A DNA stretch of 64,000 bases. Origin: Kappaphycus alvarezii. Taxonomy: Eukaryota; Rhodophyta; Florideophyceae; Gigartinales; Solieriaceae. The position numbers and the translations under genes are program-made. The stretch lies in NCBI GenBank assembly GCA_002205965.3, contig NADL03000629.1, positions 1,240,001-1,304,000 on the forward strand. Direction: 5' to 3'. Each line of letters opens with the position of its first letter. Positions within the stretch are counted from its first letter, which is position 1. A model generated the notes under the pieces. That model was not told the DNA's origin, ran no database searches, and saw nothing but the letters and a program-made list of their open reading frames with translations. Positions 55,603-64,000 of this stretch are shown in pieces.

Positions 55603-57149
55603 CTAACGTTGCGTCAGGTTCCTCCTGACAAACCCGTGAACGGGCTGACTCGAACTCTGTTGCTGAGTGATGCGGTCTTGAAGAGGCGATATCCTCTTCC
55701 GGATGTAAGGCGAATACTCGATCGCCATTGTGTCGAGCGGCCATTCGGCGCGCTCTTGCGAGGCGGTTACTCGTCGATGTATCCACGGAAAGGGCTGCTG
55801 CTCTCCGGGATGATCTTGGCAGGGGTGCCTGCTTCTGCACAAGGGCGCGGTGTGCGTCCCCAAGTGCTGCGGCCTTCTCGACGAAGTCCAGAAAAGCCCT
55901 CGGTTGTCCCGAGTCTGAGCGGATTGACGCTCAATTTGAAGCAACGGCTTCAAGTCAGGTAAGGATCCCTTACGAAGGCGTGATGAGGTCCTGCTCGGTG
56001 TAACCGCACCACAGGACCTCGCAATCTGCAGGCGACTAGCAAAGGCTAGCTCCGTTTCATCCGGCTTCTGCCGGAGGTTGTTGATGTCTTCGACCACCTT
56101 CGATCGTGCGATCGGTGGCGTACATGCGCAGCAAGAACTGCACTGCTCCAGGGTAGGAGTCGAATCCTCCACTACCTTCTTCGCCAAGTTCGAAGTTGGC
56201 TTCGAAATGTTCTCGGGCCTCACCCGAGAGAAAGTGTGGTAACAAGATGAGGGCGGCTCCCTCACTTACGCGATTGTTATCGCATACCTTCTTGTACGCA
56301 GACAAGAACGGGATGATTGAGATGGGATCTGACCCATCAAACTTACGCGCGCCAAGCAAATGCTTGAGGCGTTTGTAATGGTCGCCAGTATCGGCGAGCA
56401 CGTCACGACCGATGTTCTGGTCGGTGTTGCGCAGGCGATACCTGCGATACGAAACGACGCGAGAAATTCGGCTCGGGGGTGGATCTCTCTGAGACCCTCA
56501 TATCTGGGACCTACCCAGGGTTGTCGTTGGGGGTAAGTTCTCGCTCCCACGGTTTGTCCATTCCGAGATATCCTCGGCCTCGGCCTTGCGGGCCTTCTTT
56601 TCCAGATGGTTCTGGAACCAGCGATTGACTCGCTCGGCGGAGTCACTGCGGACACTCCGCGGCTTCCCACTGATGTCACAAGCGCGACAGTGGAGTCCGG
56701 GCAACCGGGCCTTGGTCACGGACAGGGCTTGTGCGACGTGTCCCTTGTACCTTTTGGTACGGGGCTCCGGCTAGATGCCGGAGAATGATCTCTGCGGAGG
56801 GCAAGCTCCCGAATTGATCACGCAAGTCCGAAACCTTGCGCTTCTCTACCTCAAGCTCCTGCTTGAGGTCCTCGAGCTTCTGCTCGAGAGGTGAGTCGGC
56901 CATGGCGGCTCCGACGAGCCGGCCAACGTGAGTAGCATCCGCTACTGTTCGCTCCTCTTTGCAGAGGGCGACCATCTTCTGACGGAGAATCGTGTGGAAG
57001 GAGTCTTCCTTCTCTTTCATCTTCTCTTCCAGCACTGACTGGAAGACAATAACACGATCTTCGAGCGCTTGCTCAAAATGCGAAATCACCAAGCGAAGCT
57101 CGGGAGGTAGTGAAACTTGAGTGACATCCTCAAATCTACATCCGGTCAA
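55603..57149 (-). pseudogene. Gypsy-A gag, N-terminal and capsid parts
   Basis: Starts at the Met at 57149. Residues about 20-120 look like a coiled coil with charged heptads (SVLEEKMKEKEDSFHTIL, then EQKLEDLKQELEVEKRKV). The capsid follows in other frames: ARKFDGSDPISIIPFLSAYK, CDNNRVSEGAALILLPHFLS and GEAREHFEANFELGEEG near 56350-56180. KVVEDINNLRQKPDETELAF then follows near 56090-56040. Several one-base shifts break the frame. Hairpins with 7-8 bp stems at 56849-56868 and 56871-56888 fall within the coiled-coil codons. Confidence 0.75.
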
Positions 57150-57488
57150 GTCTTCGGCCTTTGTTGAAACTGGGGAATTCCAGTCGACTCCTCCGGCATC
57201 GTCGGTGGTTGAGCAACTTGACCGGGTTCGCCTGTTATCGGTTCCACCAACTGGGACGATCCCAGCTTGGGAAGAGGATCAGGAGTTCCCTGATTGCGCG
57301 GTCGCGAAGTATGCGATCCTTCTCCATTGTTGGAGTAATTGACACGAGGATCTGAGGTTCTTCCCCGGTTGTTTGCGTCCGAAGCAAGAGGAATCTCGCG
57401 GTTCTTCAGTGGAAAAAACCACGAAACGAAATAGAAGGTAGTCCTTCTTCAAAAAATCCACTCAGTGGTTCCACAGGAAGGAAAAACT

Positions 57489-57506
57489 TTCTAGGTCGGG
57501 AGACCA
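57489..57506 (-). promoter_or_regulatory. Gypsy-A tRNA primer-binding site
   Basis: On the coding strand, two bases after the 5' LTR, the sequence TGGTCTCCCGACCTAG occurs. It would pair with the 3' end of a tRNA finishing CTAGGTCGGGAGACCA, that is with CCA at its end. Position and start are typical of gypsy elements. The tRNA type is not identified. Confidence 0.6.
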
Positions 57507-57508
57507 CT

Positions 57509-58257
57509 TGAAGTAGAATGGACTGGAAGGTCCACGCACCAGGTGGGGGTTTTAGAAGCGAGGCTTCTTCGGGAGACCAGTCTAGCTGGGCTAGACAGCT
57601 ACCAAAGTAGCAGGGTAGAGTGACCGTACGTCGTGCTCGAAAGGGACTAGGAAGACACCCTAGGATCCTCCAGGTGGGCAGGAGTGGGGATTTGAGAAGG
57701 AAAAAGAGGAGAGAAAAGGAGAATGGGGAGGGAGATGGTTAGTTAGGGTAGCCGATCCTACTCCGAGAAACGCCCGAAAGGGTTAGTAAAATGTGACTAC
57801 TCCGGTCACTGTGTCTACTACGGACACGAGTAGCGCCGCCTACTCCGGACACACGCTAGTTGGTCTAGCTGTAGTGATCCAGTGCAGCGCTAGGCTTGCC
57901 GGTCACTCAACTAGGCAAAACCTAGACAAAATACACCCGACTACTCCGGTCTCGTTGGTGCTGGTCAGAGAATTTCGGGGATGGAAGTTGGTCTATTGGT
58001 TCGATGGTTTACTGGTAGGGGTCCTAAGGCCGACGGCCCTAAGTAGTAACGGCGCCACCTACTGCGGTACTGTCAGCTAATTAGTCCTACAGTAATTACT
58101 AAAATAAAGGGATAAGTAAGGGAATAAGTGTAATTGCATTGGCCCTACAACGTGGCTATCACACGTGGCACGGAACGTGTGCCCGGGACAGTGCAGCCTG
58201 TCCGTGCTGTAGTGAGAAAAGTATGCGGGCGCGAAAATAAAAGGCCAAGTTCCCACA
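57509..58257 (-). repeat. Gypsy-A 5' LTR
   Basis: 749 bp, pairing with 39430-40161. It has the same CTACTCCGG-type repeats as the other LTR, one of them altered to CTACTCCGA near 57749. The outer end (TCCCACA on the plus strand) abuts the resumed gag frame of copia-2. Confidence 0.85.
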
Positions 58258-59280
58258 CGGTGCACTCGAAGAGAATTTGCCCCGTTACCTTACCACATAC
58301 CAACAGTTATGCGAAGAGTCAGGCATGTGAGCCCAAGAGAAATTACGGTTCATTCGCCATCTACTTAGTGGCGAGGCTCTCGAATTTTATTACAGCGAGG
58401 TCCATGAACGCGCTAAAAATTGGGTCTCCGGTGTTGCTACGCTAAACGGGACATACTCAACTGAATCCAAAATGGACATAGTGGCAGAGCGTCTCCATGC
58501 ACTGAAGCTCATTGATTATGAGAAAACGGCTGCAATGAACGGGAAGCGCTTAATACCCTTACATCTGATTTGGAAATACTTTGCCCTATGGGTCACAGTC
58601 AACTATGTAATGATTTCTATAAGCGCTCGTTTTTTGAAAGTACTGTACAAGGCCGTAAGTGGGCACTTATGGTGTCAGCCAACCATGAGGTCATGCCAAT
58701 GTCCTACCTCCGCTACAGCACGATACTGGAAACTTTTCAGTCTTTATGGTCCCTATAGAACTCCAACAATGCAGGATAGGCTGTCTTTGCGAGAAAAAAA
58801 GGTTTTCGCAGCACAAAGTGGACGGTAAATTATGCAGGACCAGCCATATATGGATGCAACGCAGGCTCATCAAAGCCACTCCACCGCACCTTTCACAAGT
58901 TCAAATGCTTAAACTGCGGGAAAGAGGGATGTAGCGTCAAATCATGCAAAGATCCAATTAACCTCGAACATGTTGTGGAGAATTTGGCTCGCTGTCGTGC
59001 CGACAAGAGATCTAGAACACATTATACTGACGCCTTTTACGACCTTTGCCAATTTCTAATCACTGCAGGCAAGAAAGGATCCATCTCTGTCACTCAGAAT
59101 GGCAACGACTCTGACAATGCCAGCTCTGACTCCGACTCCGAATCGTCTACCCCTACTGGCAATGTCAACCATGTCCGTTTCGAACATGACATAAAACCAA
59201 ATGCTACTATGTTCGACGCTGGCTCAGCATCAGCAGAAGATGAATCATTACTACTCAACCTACAAGGCGAGGATTTTTAA
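58258..59280 (+). pseudogene. Copia-2 gag, 3' part with zinc knuckle
   Basis: Resumes the gag reading interrupted at 39429 with GALEENLPRYLTTYQQLCEE, then FIRHLLSGEALEFYYSEVHE. The latter is a typical capsid helix block. The nucleocapsid knuckle FKCLNCGKEGCSVKSCKDP lies near 58900-58960; the usual His position is occupied by Gly-Cys, so the motif is atypical. The C-terminus is acidic and Ser-rich (SDNASSDSDSESSTPTG) and ends at a stop near 59280. Two or three shifts are present. Confidence 0.7.
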
Positions 59281-59336
59281 ATCAGAATCTACCTGTCCAA
59301 CGGGGTCCGTTACTAAGGCCCTCTGAAACTCCAGAC

Positions 59337-60898
59337 ATGCACCGACATCGGACGCATGTAACCAATCATGTTCGCACTGTGAATGCTGCGCAAACCGTCG
59401 CTGGTCACCATATTTCCACCCGCTCCCGATATCTTCACAGCCGTCGTAATTGTTCATATGTTTTTGTGTACCGCATGAAATCTGGGACGCAATATAGCAA
59501 ACGGTACTTTGACGGGGCTTGCCTCGACGTTGGTGCATCTCGGTCTGCAATGGTCTATAACCAAGCCCTCGCTTACTGTCGTATGGTCAATCATCCCCTA
59601 CGTCTGAAACCATCAAATATGACATTTTATTTGGTGACGGTAGCTGCGAGAGCTTGGGACAGTTAGACGTGCGTCTACATCTCCCCAAAGGCTCATTTTT
59701 AGAGTTGCCGATCGATGTGCTCCGTGCCGACGTACCGCTCTAAATAGGACTTGACATGTTGGACAGGGAATACCTAGTTCCCGATAACGCTCTAGTTAGC
59801 CGACGTGACTACTAACGATTACCAATCACCCGCCAGACTGGACATATTTTTATTTTCTAGGGACGTGAATCAGTCCGCTTTACCAAAGCTGAACTGCAGA
59901 AGCTGTACCTGCACTCTTTCTCACCTTAACCTCCACAAACTGTACAACCTATTGAAAAAGCTCGCCCTGGCGAGTTAGACGCCAACACACGGCGCACTCT
60001 GGAAGAGATTGCTGAGTTATACCGCATTTATCACTCGCACCGCTCAAAGCCATACAGATTTCGAGTTTATATACGTGAAAATAAAGTCAATTTTAACCAT
60101 AAAGTGGCCGTCGATTTAATGTGGTTAAATGTAACCCACTATTACAAGTAATAGATAGTCATAAACGCTTTCAGAATGCCGTCTTACTCGAAGCAGAATC
60201 TGTACGGGATGTATGAGTTGCTTTCGTCGAGGCCTGGGCATCTGTTTACATTGACTATCCTAATCGTATCCGATCTGACCGTGGCTCCGTGTTTACATTC
60301 AAATTATGGAAGGACGTGAATTCGCTACATGGGAGTGATATTCAATTATTGGATGTAGAAAGCTATAATTCAATCGGGGTATGCGAAAGGTATCATGAGA
60401 CTCTGCGTCAGGTGTTTGAAAAGTAAGAACAGACCACCGTTGAATAGACCCTGAAATTACCATACGCCTATTCGTTAAAGCCAACAAATGACACTATTCG
60501 TTAAGGCCAACAATGAAACCGCTGTACCTGACGGTGTTGTACCGTCTCTTCTCGTTTTTGGCTCCCTCCCATCCTTCCCAGCAGTTCACATGGAAGTTCC
60601 AGTACAAAAAGAACGCATGTCTGCGTTGCAAATAGCCCTACGTCAAATGGTATCCATAACTGCCCGTTTACGTGTACAGGAGGCACTAAGATCCAAATCC
60701 TCACCATCCAAACGCTCTCTCATATCTTCCGGTGATGCTTTTCATATTTATCATGAGGAAAAGTCCTCAGCACGGGCAACTGGTGCATGGAGTGGCCCTT
60801 TTACAGTCGTCAGTGTATCGAGAAAGCAAGTTTCTGTTGACTATGAGGGAAAGTTAAGCATTTCAACATCTCTCAGGTTTTACGAGACACCTCTTTGA
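59337..60898 (+). pseudogene. Copia-2 protease and integrase
   Basis: Protease: FDGACLDVGASRSAM near 59510-59550 with the catalytic Asp. After one shift, LFGDGSCESLGQLDVRLHL and IGLDMLDREYLVPDN follow near 59630-59790. Integrase: HKVAVDLMWLN with the first Asp near 60100; NRIRSDRGSVFTFKLW with the second Asp near 60260-60310; and SYNSIGVCERYHETLRQV with the Glu near 60365-60420. A C-terminal segment runs in a good frame from 60488 to 60895 (ATGAWSGPFTVVSVSRKQV, then SLRFYETPL). There are stops in several places, so the product is not made. Confidence 0.8.
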
Positions 60899-61079
60899 TC
60901 AGGTAACGCGAACTTACACGCCTCATCTCAGCATTTGATCAATTACGCTCCTCCGCTCTGCCCTGAATCCTCGTCACTGAATAATATCACCCAAAGACCC
61001 CTGTGCTAGTACACCCGATATGGAAGGCGCCAAGCGCAAGGAGTTGATGGTATAATGGATCGTAATGTGTTTTAAATTG

Positions 61080-62560
61080 TTCGTCGTGAAGACATCGACG
61101 ACACCAAAACATCCCTCAATATCATGAGTGGACATTTTATATTATCAATCAAAAAAAATGATACAGATGAAGAGTGTAGTAATGCTCGCTTTGTCGTGCA
61201 AGGGCACAACGATTCTGAGAAGGACGCGCTGGTCCACAGCAGCAATATCCTGAGAAAATGTTCCATCCGCTTATTGACTGCGCTTGCTCTGGTATTCGGG
61301 ATGCGATTTGGGACTCAAGACATATCTCAGGCCTACCTCCAGTCAGCCGCAAACGCATGCGAGATATTTACGTTTGGTCTTCTAAGGAATTTCACCTCAA
61401 GCCGAACCAATTACTGCGACTTTTAAAACCTTTGTATGGGCTGTCAGAGAGCGCAGATCATTGGCACGAAACATTCTTTCGCCACTCGACCTACGATCTT
61501 AGAATGACTCCCTCTGTTGGCTATCTTTCTCTATTTTTTCAAGAGAGAGAATGAAGCTTTATTGTTTGTGGAAAAGTCCGCACTAAAAAGGACCTCAGGT
61601 TCTGCTAGAAGGACAACTCCAGTCAATGGCTGATTTTTTCAAGTAGTGCGTGGGAGGCTTACAGGACTGGTGGGAACCTACGTCGATGACACTCTCTCTG
61701 CCGAGGGTGAGTCTTTCTTTGATCAACCGTATATAACTGAACAAAATGTCGAGGCTAAACAACGGGAGTATGATGGCTTTACATTTGCTGGCCTGCAGGT
61801 CGAGAAAGTCAACACTGCCTATCTTCTGCATCAGAAGCGCTATGCCCGGCGCCTCAAGGGGCTCATCTAGGACTGCTAATTTGCAGAATGTCATTTGTGG
61901 CGCCAGGAACTGGATTGGTTAACCAGCACAAGGCCCGAAATATGTGCTGGTGTCAACCTGGCGAGCCAACTCACTGAAAGAAACTGGAGCCGTAAAGATG
62001 TACGTGATTTAAACGAAATCATCCGGCATTTTTAAGGTTCATCATGCCGTGGTTTGCATCAGCAAAAACTATACTATGACCTACTTAGTATTAATGTATT
62101 TGATGATAGCTCATTCTCCAATAATTCGTGTTTACACCCCCAGTTGGTTTTTATTGTTCTGTTATGCGACGGCTCAGGTAAGGCTGATATACTGTGCTTC
62201 TGCAGCTACAAGTATAAGCGTGTTGTGAGGTCCGTTCTATGTAGTGAATGCTACGCTTTTGACTATGGGTTCGACTGGGGATACACGGTACTCCAAACAG
62301 TCGAATCAATGATCGGCAAGAAGATGCATCTTCAACTTTACACAGACTCGGACCGCCTCTTCAAAATCATCGTCAAAAACTCTAAAACAACCGAGCGACG
62401 ACTTATGATTGATGTTATGGCCACGAGGGAGGCATATAGGAACGGTAAGATATCAGATATTGGTTGAGTCCGCAGTGAGGACAATCCGGCTGATTCCCTA
62501 ACCAAGCGCGGGTCATGTAAGGCCATGACGTATTTGATGGACACTGGACGTCTACAATTG
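61080..62560 (+). pseudogene. Copia-2 reverse transcriptase and RNase H
   Basis: RT: ARFVVQGHNDSEKDALVHSS near 61180, FGTQDISQAYLQSA with the first Asp near 61315, and LLRLLKPLYGLSESADHWHE near 61415-61470. The catalytic TYVDDTLSAEGESFF is near 61680. RNase H: LLCDGSGKADILCF near 62160, LCSECYAF near 62235 and LQLYTDSDRLFK near 62335. The closing ADSLTKRGSCKAM near 62490-62525 is the copia ADxLTK motif. Five or more frame changes are seen. Confidence 0.85.
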
Positions 62561-62646
62561 GATTTATTGCAGTGGGTTTTGTGCCCAGACGGTAAGATAG
62601 GGAAACGGAACTAGTCCCTCAACTTTTGCGCTTAAAAAGCCGGGAG

Positions 62647-62999
62647 TGTCGAGACCCCGATCCAGATCCTGTATGAATCCAGATGTTGATGTGTCAATCT
62701 GAATGAGCAAAAGCATTGAAGTTCTACTGTCGGTATTCACATTGATTATCAAGACTCTTAAGTCTGGAGAGCACATGCATCAATGTGCATTTGTCTCACC
62801 TGGGGAACGAATCTTTAAGCCACGCCGGCAGCATAGCTTTGTACTTAAGACGTTTGTAGCACAGTGCAACCTACACCATCATAACCATCATATCATCATT
62901 TGAATTAAAATAAAGCGTAAACGACATTTTATCCTGACTCCCGTGAGCCACTTTTGTACTAAGACGAAGGATTAGTAAGTCAAGCGCTGTTGATCGAAA
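62647..62999 (+). repeat. Copia-2 3' LTR
   Basis: 353 bp, begins TGTCGA and ends TCGAAA, colinear with the 5' LTR at about 90 percent identity by eye. It is preceded by a purine-rich tract. An AATAAAG lies near 62910. Confidence 0.85.
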
Positions 63000-64000
63000 A
63001 TATAGCCCCAAATTTAGCTGTATGATCCCAAGATTAAAACAGTTGGCGGCTCATTATTGGGCGATGACAAATAATATAAAACCGATTCCAGCCAATTTTA
63101 GCACCCTTCATCTAGTGTAGCCTTTACCTACGTCCTTCAAGTGTCCAAACACACCCATTTCCTAAATACCGCCCATAGCGGCAAATCTACTCATATCAAT
63201 GTCACAACACCAGACTCTTTCAGAATTTAACGGATCTGCAGCATCTCCCACGATTTAACCCGATGCATACGCGCGATTTCAAACCACCAACCTTCTCTAA
63301 GTACCGCAGCGATTTCAACACAACAAAATGAAGCCGTGTTAGGGAAAAAACTACACCTCTTAAGAGGATCAGGCCTTAGCTCATGCTTGGCTGAAGGTTT
63401 CCAAAGACCCTATTGTAGGGCATGAACAGAAGTATCTGGACTTTTTATCTCGAAGTAGGGATGTCTACAATCATTTAAAGCCCCTCATGTGTAGCTGTCG
63501 TACTTGTTAATCACTAAATTGCAGGGCTGAGCTCATAAACAAAGAGTGTGTGACGTTTTACGGATGCGTTAGCACTATTAGTCGCTCTAAGTCAACTGGT
63601 TTTAGCGAAAATGATGTTTATCGTATGGCCAGGGCTATCTATATCGGGTAAAAACGCATTTAGCATGTGGAAAACGCGTCAAACCTTTCAAGTTTTTGAA
63701 ACATGGAATATTCTGCGTGATCATGAAGTGTTTATGAGAGGCTCCTTCCTTCTCACGAAAAAAGCCAAAAGAAGAGACTTTCATTCCCACAGCGACAGGA
63801 GCTATCGTGAGATTAGATAGCAATGTACAGTCAAATGGAAGCTCTGACTCTCTCAAAAGGCCGAAAGGAAGGCGCAAAGCAAAAGAGCTGTCTTTGAAGA
63901 AAGAAACAGGACAAGCAAATCAGGATTGCGTTACAAGCTATCGAACCACAAAAGGCAAGAAATGAGTCACTGGAACGATACAACGAAGTAATGCTCTTCT
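63000..64000. other. Right flank, no gene seen
   Basis: Sequence downstream of copia-2. Short frames only (69 and 80 codons on opposite strands around 63611-63877), with no motif. No LTR or RNA gene is apparent. Confidence 0.5.

Larger units (their letters stand above)
39430..58257 (-). mobile_element. Gypsy-A: large chromodomain Ty3/gypsy element with pervasive hairpins
   Basis: A minus-strand Ty3/gypsy element of about 13.3 kb once the inner element is removed. Both LTRs (39430-40161 and 57509-58257) begin TGTGGG on the coding strand and end in CA. A tRNA primer site follows the 5' LTR and a purine tract (GGGCGTGGGGCA) precedes the 3' LTR. Gag, protease, RT, RNase H, integrase and chromodomain lie between 57149 and 50724. 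About 5 kb of further sequence lies between the chromodomain and the 3' LTR, into which gypsy-B inserted. The whole element is saturated with short inverted repeats (see findings). No clean target duplication was found; CAGTG and CGGTG at the two outer edges are only a weak candidate. Confidence 0.85.
38112..62999 (+). mobile_element. Copia-2: Ty1/copia retrotransposon split by nested gypsy elements
   Basis: The outer element of a three-level nest. LTRs of 353 bp at each end (38112-38464 and 62647-62999) are near-colinear and about 90 percent identical by eye. After removing the 18.8-kb insert the element is about 6.06 kb, a normal copia size. Gag, protease, integrase, RT and RNase H follow in copia order on the plus strand. 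The flanking 5-mers are ATCTA and ATATA, a possible one-mismatch target duplication. A purine run (AAAAAGCCGGGAG) sits just before the 3' LTR, as expected for plus-strand priming. Confidence 0.85.

Noticed and set aside
39430..58257. CRISPR-like array
   Set aside because: The frequent short repeats in gypsy-A are inverted, with different stems each time and no constant repeat or spacer length; the context is eukaryotic.

Overview
This is a repeat-rich piece of nuclear DNA from a eukaryote. The evidence is spliceless retrotransposon pol genes of the Ty1/copia and Ty3/gypsy types, many non-LTR retrotransposon pieces, a eukaryotic tRNA-Ile gene with no encoded CCA, and a TFIIIA-type C2H2 zinc-finger gene. 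There is no bacterial operon structure. The host cannot be fixed from the sequence alone. The inner gypsy element resembles, from memory and not from a search, elements common in oomycetes. A TE-rich alga or an early-diverging fungus is also possible. Almost every coding stretch carries frameshifts, so the window is either a retroelement graveyard, a draft long-read assembly with indel errors, or both.

Layout. 0-2.5 kb: short non-LTR fragments on both strands. 2.5-14.4 kb: AT-rich DNA with one recognisable gene, a frameshifted three-finger C2H2 protein (about 6.75-8.08 kb, minus strand), and scattered ACTGT/ACAGT pentamer clusters. 14.5-18.3 kb: a hypothetical ORF and a long minus-strand non-LTR element. 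18.9-24.0 kb: copia-1, a decayed Ty1/copia element with 186-188 bp LTRs; its 5' LTR is split by a 495-bp solo LTR flanked by a 5-bp duplication. 24.0-31.3 kb: non-LTR tails, a hairpin-rich stretch, low-complexity DNA and the tRNA gene. 31.3-37.2 kb: a cluster of non-LTR fragments in both orientations, including one long plus-strand copy with RT, CCHC and an endonuclease-like C-terminus.

38.1-63.0 kb is a three-level nest. Copia-2 (38112-62999, plus strand) was interrupted in its gag gene by gypsy-A (39430-58257, minus strand, about 13.3 kb without its insert). Gypsy-A was in turn interrupted by gypsy-B (43970-49496, minus strand, 5.5 kb, perfect TTACC target duplication). Gypsy-A and gypsy-B both carry C-terminal chromodomain-like regions, which in known families direct integration to chromatin.

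The most unusual signal is in gypsy-A. Short perfect inverted repeats (stems of 5-9 bp, mostly 3-6 nt loops, often of the form GG-loop-CC) recur every few tens of bases through its non-coding 3' part, antisense ORF region, RT, RNase H and gag. This is far above chance by a simple estimate, while gypsy-B, sitting inside it, reads as ordinary coding DNA. The stems fall in different codon phases, so they are not one repeated peptide unit. I do not know of a described equivalent. Possible explanations are dispersed RNA signals in the retroelement genome or a fold-back mutational process.
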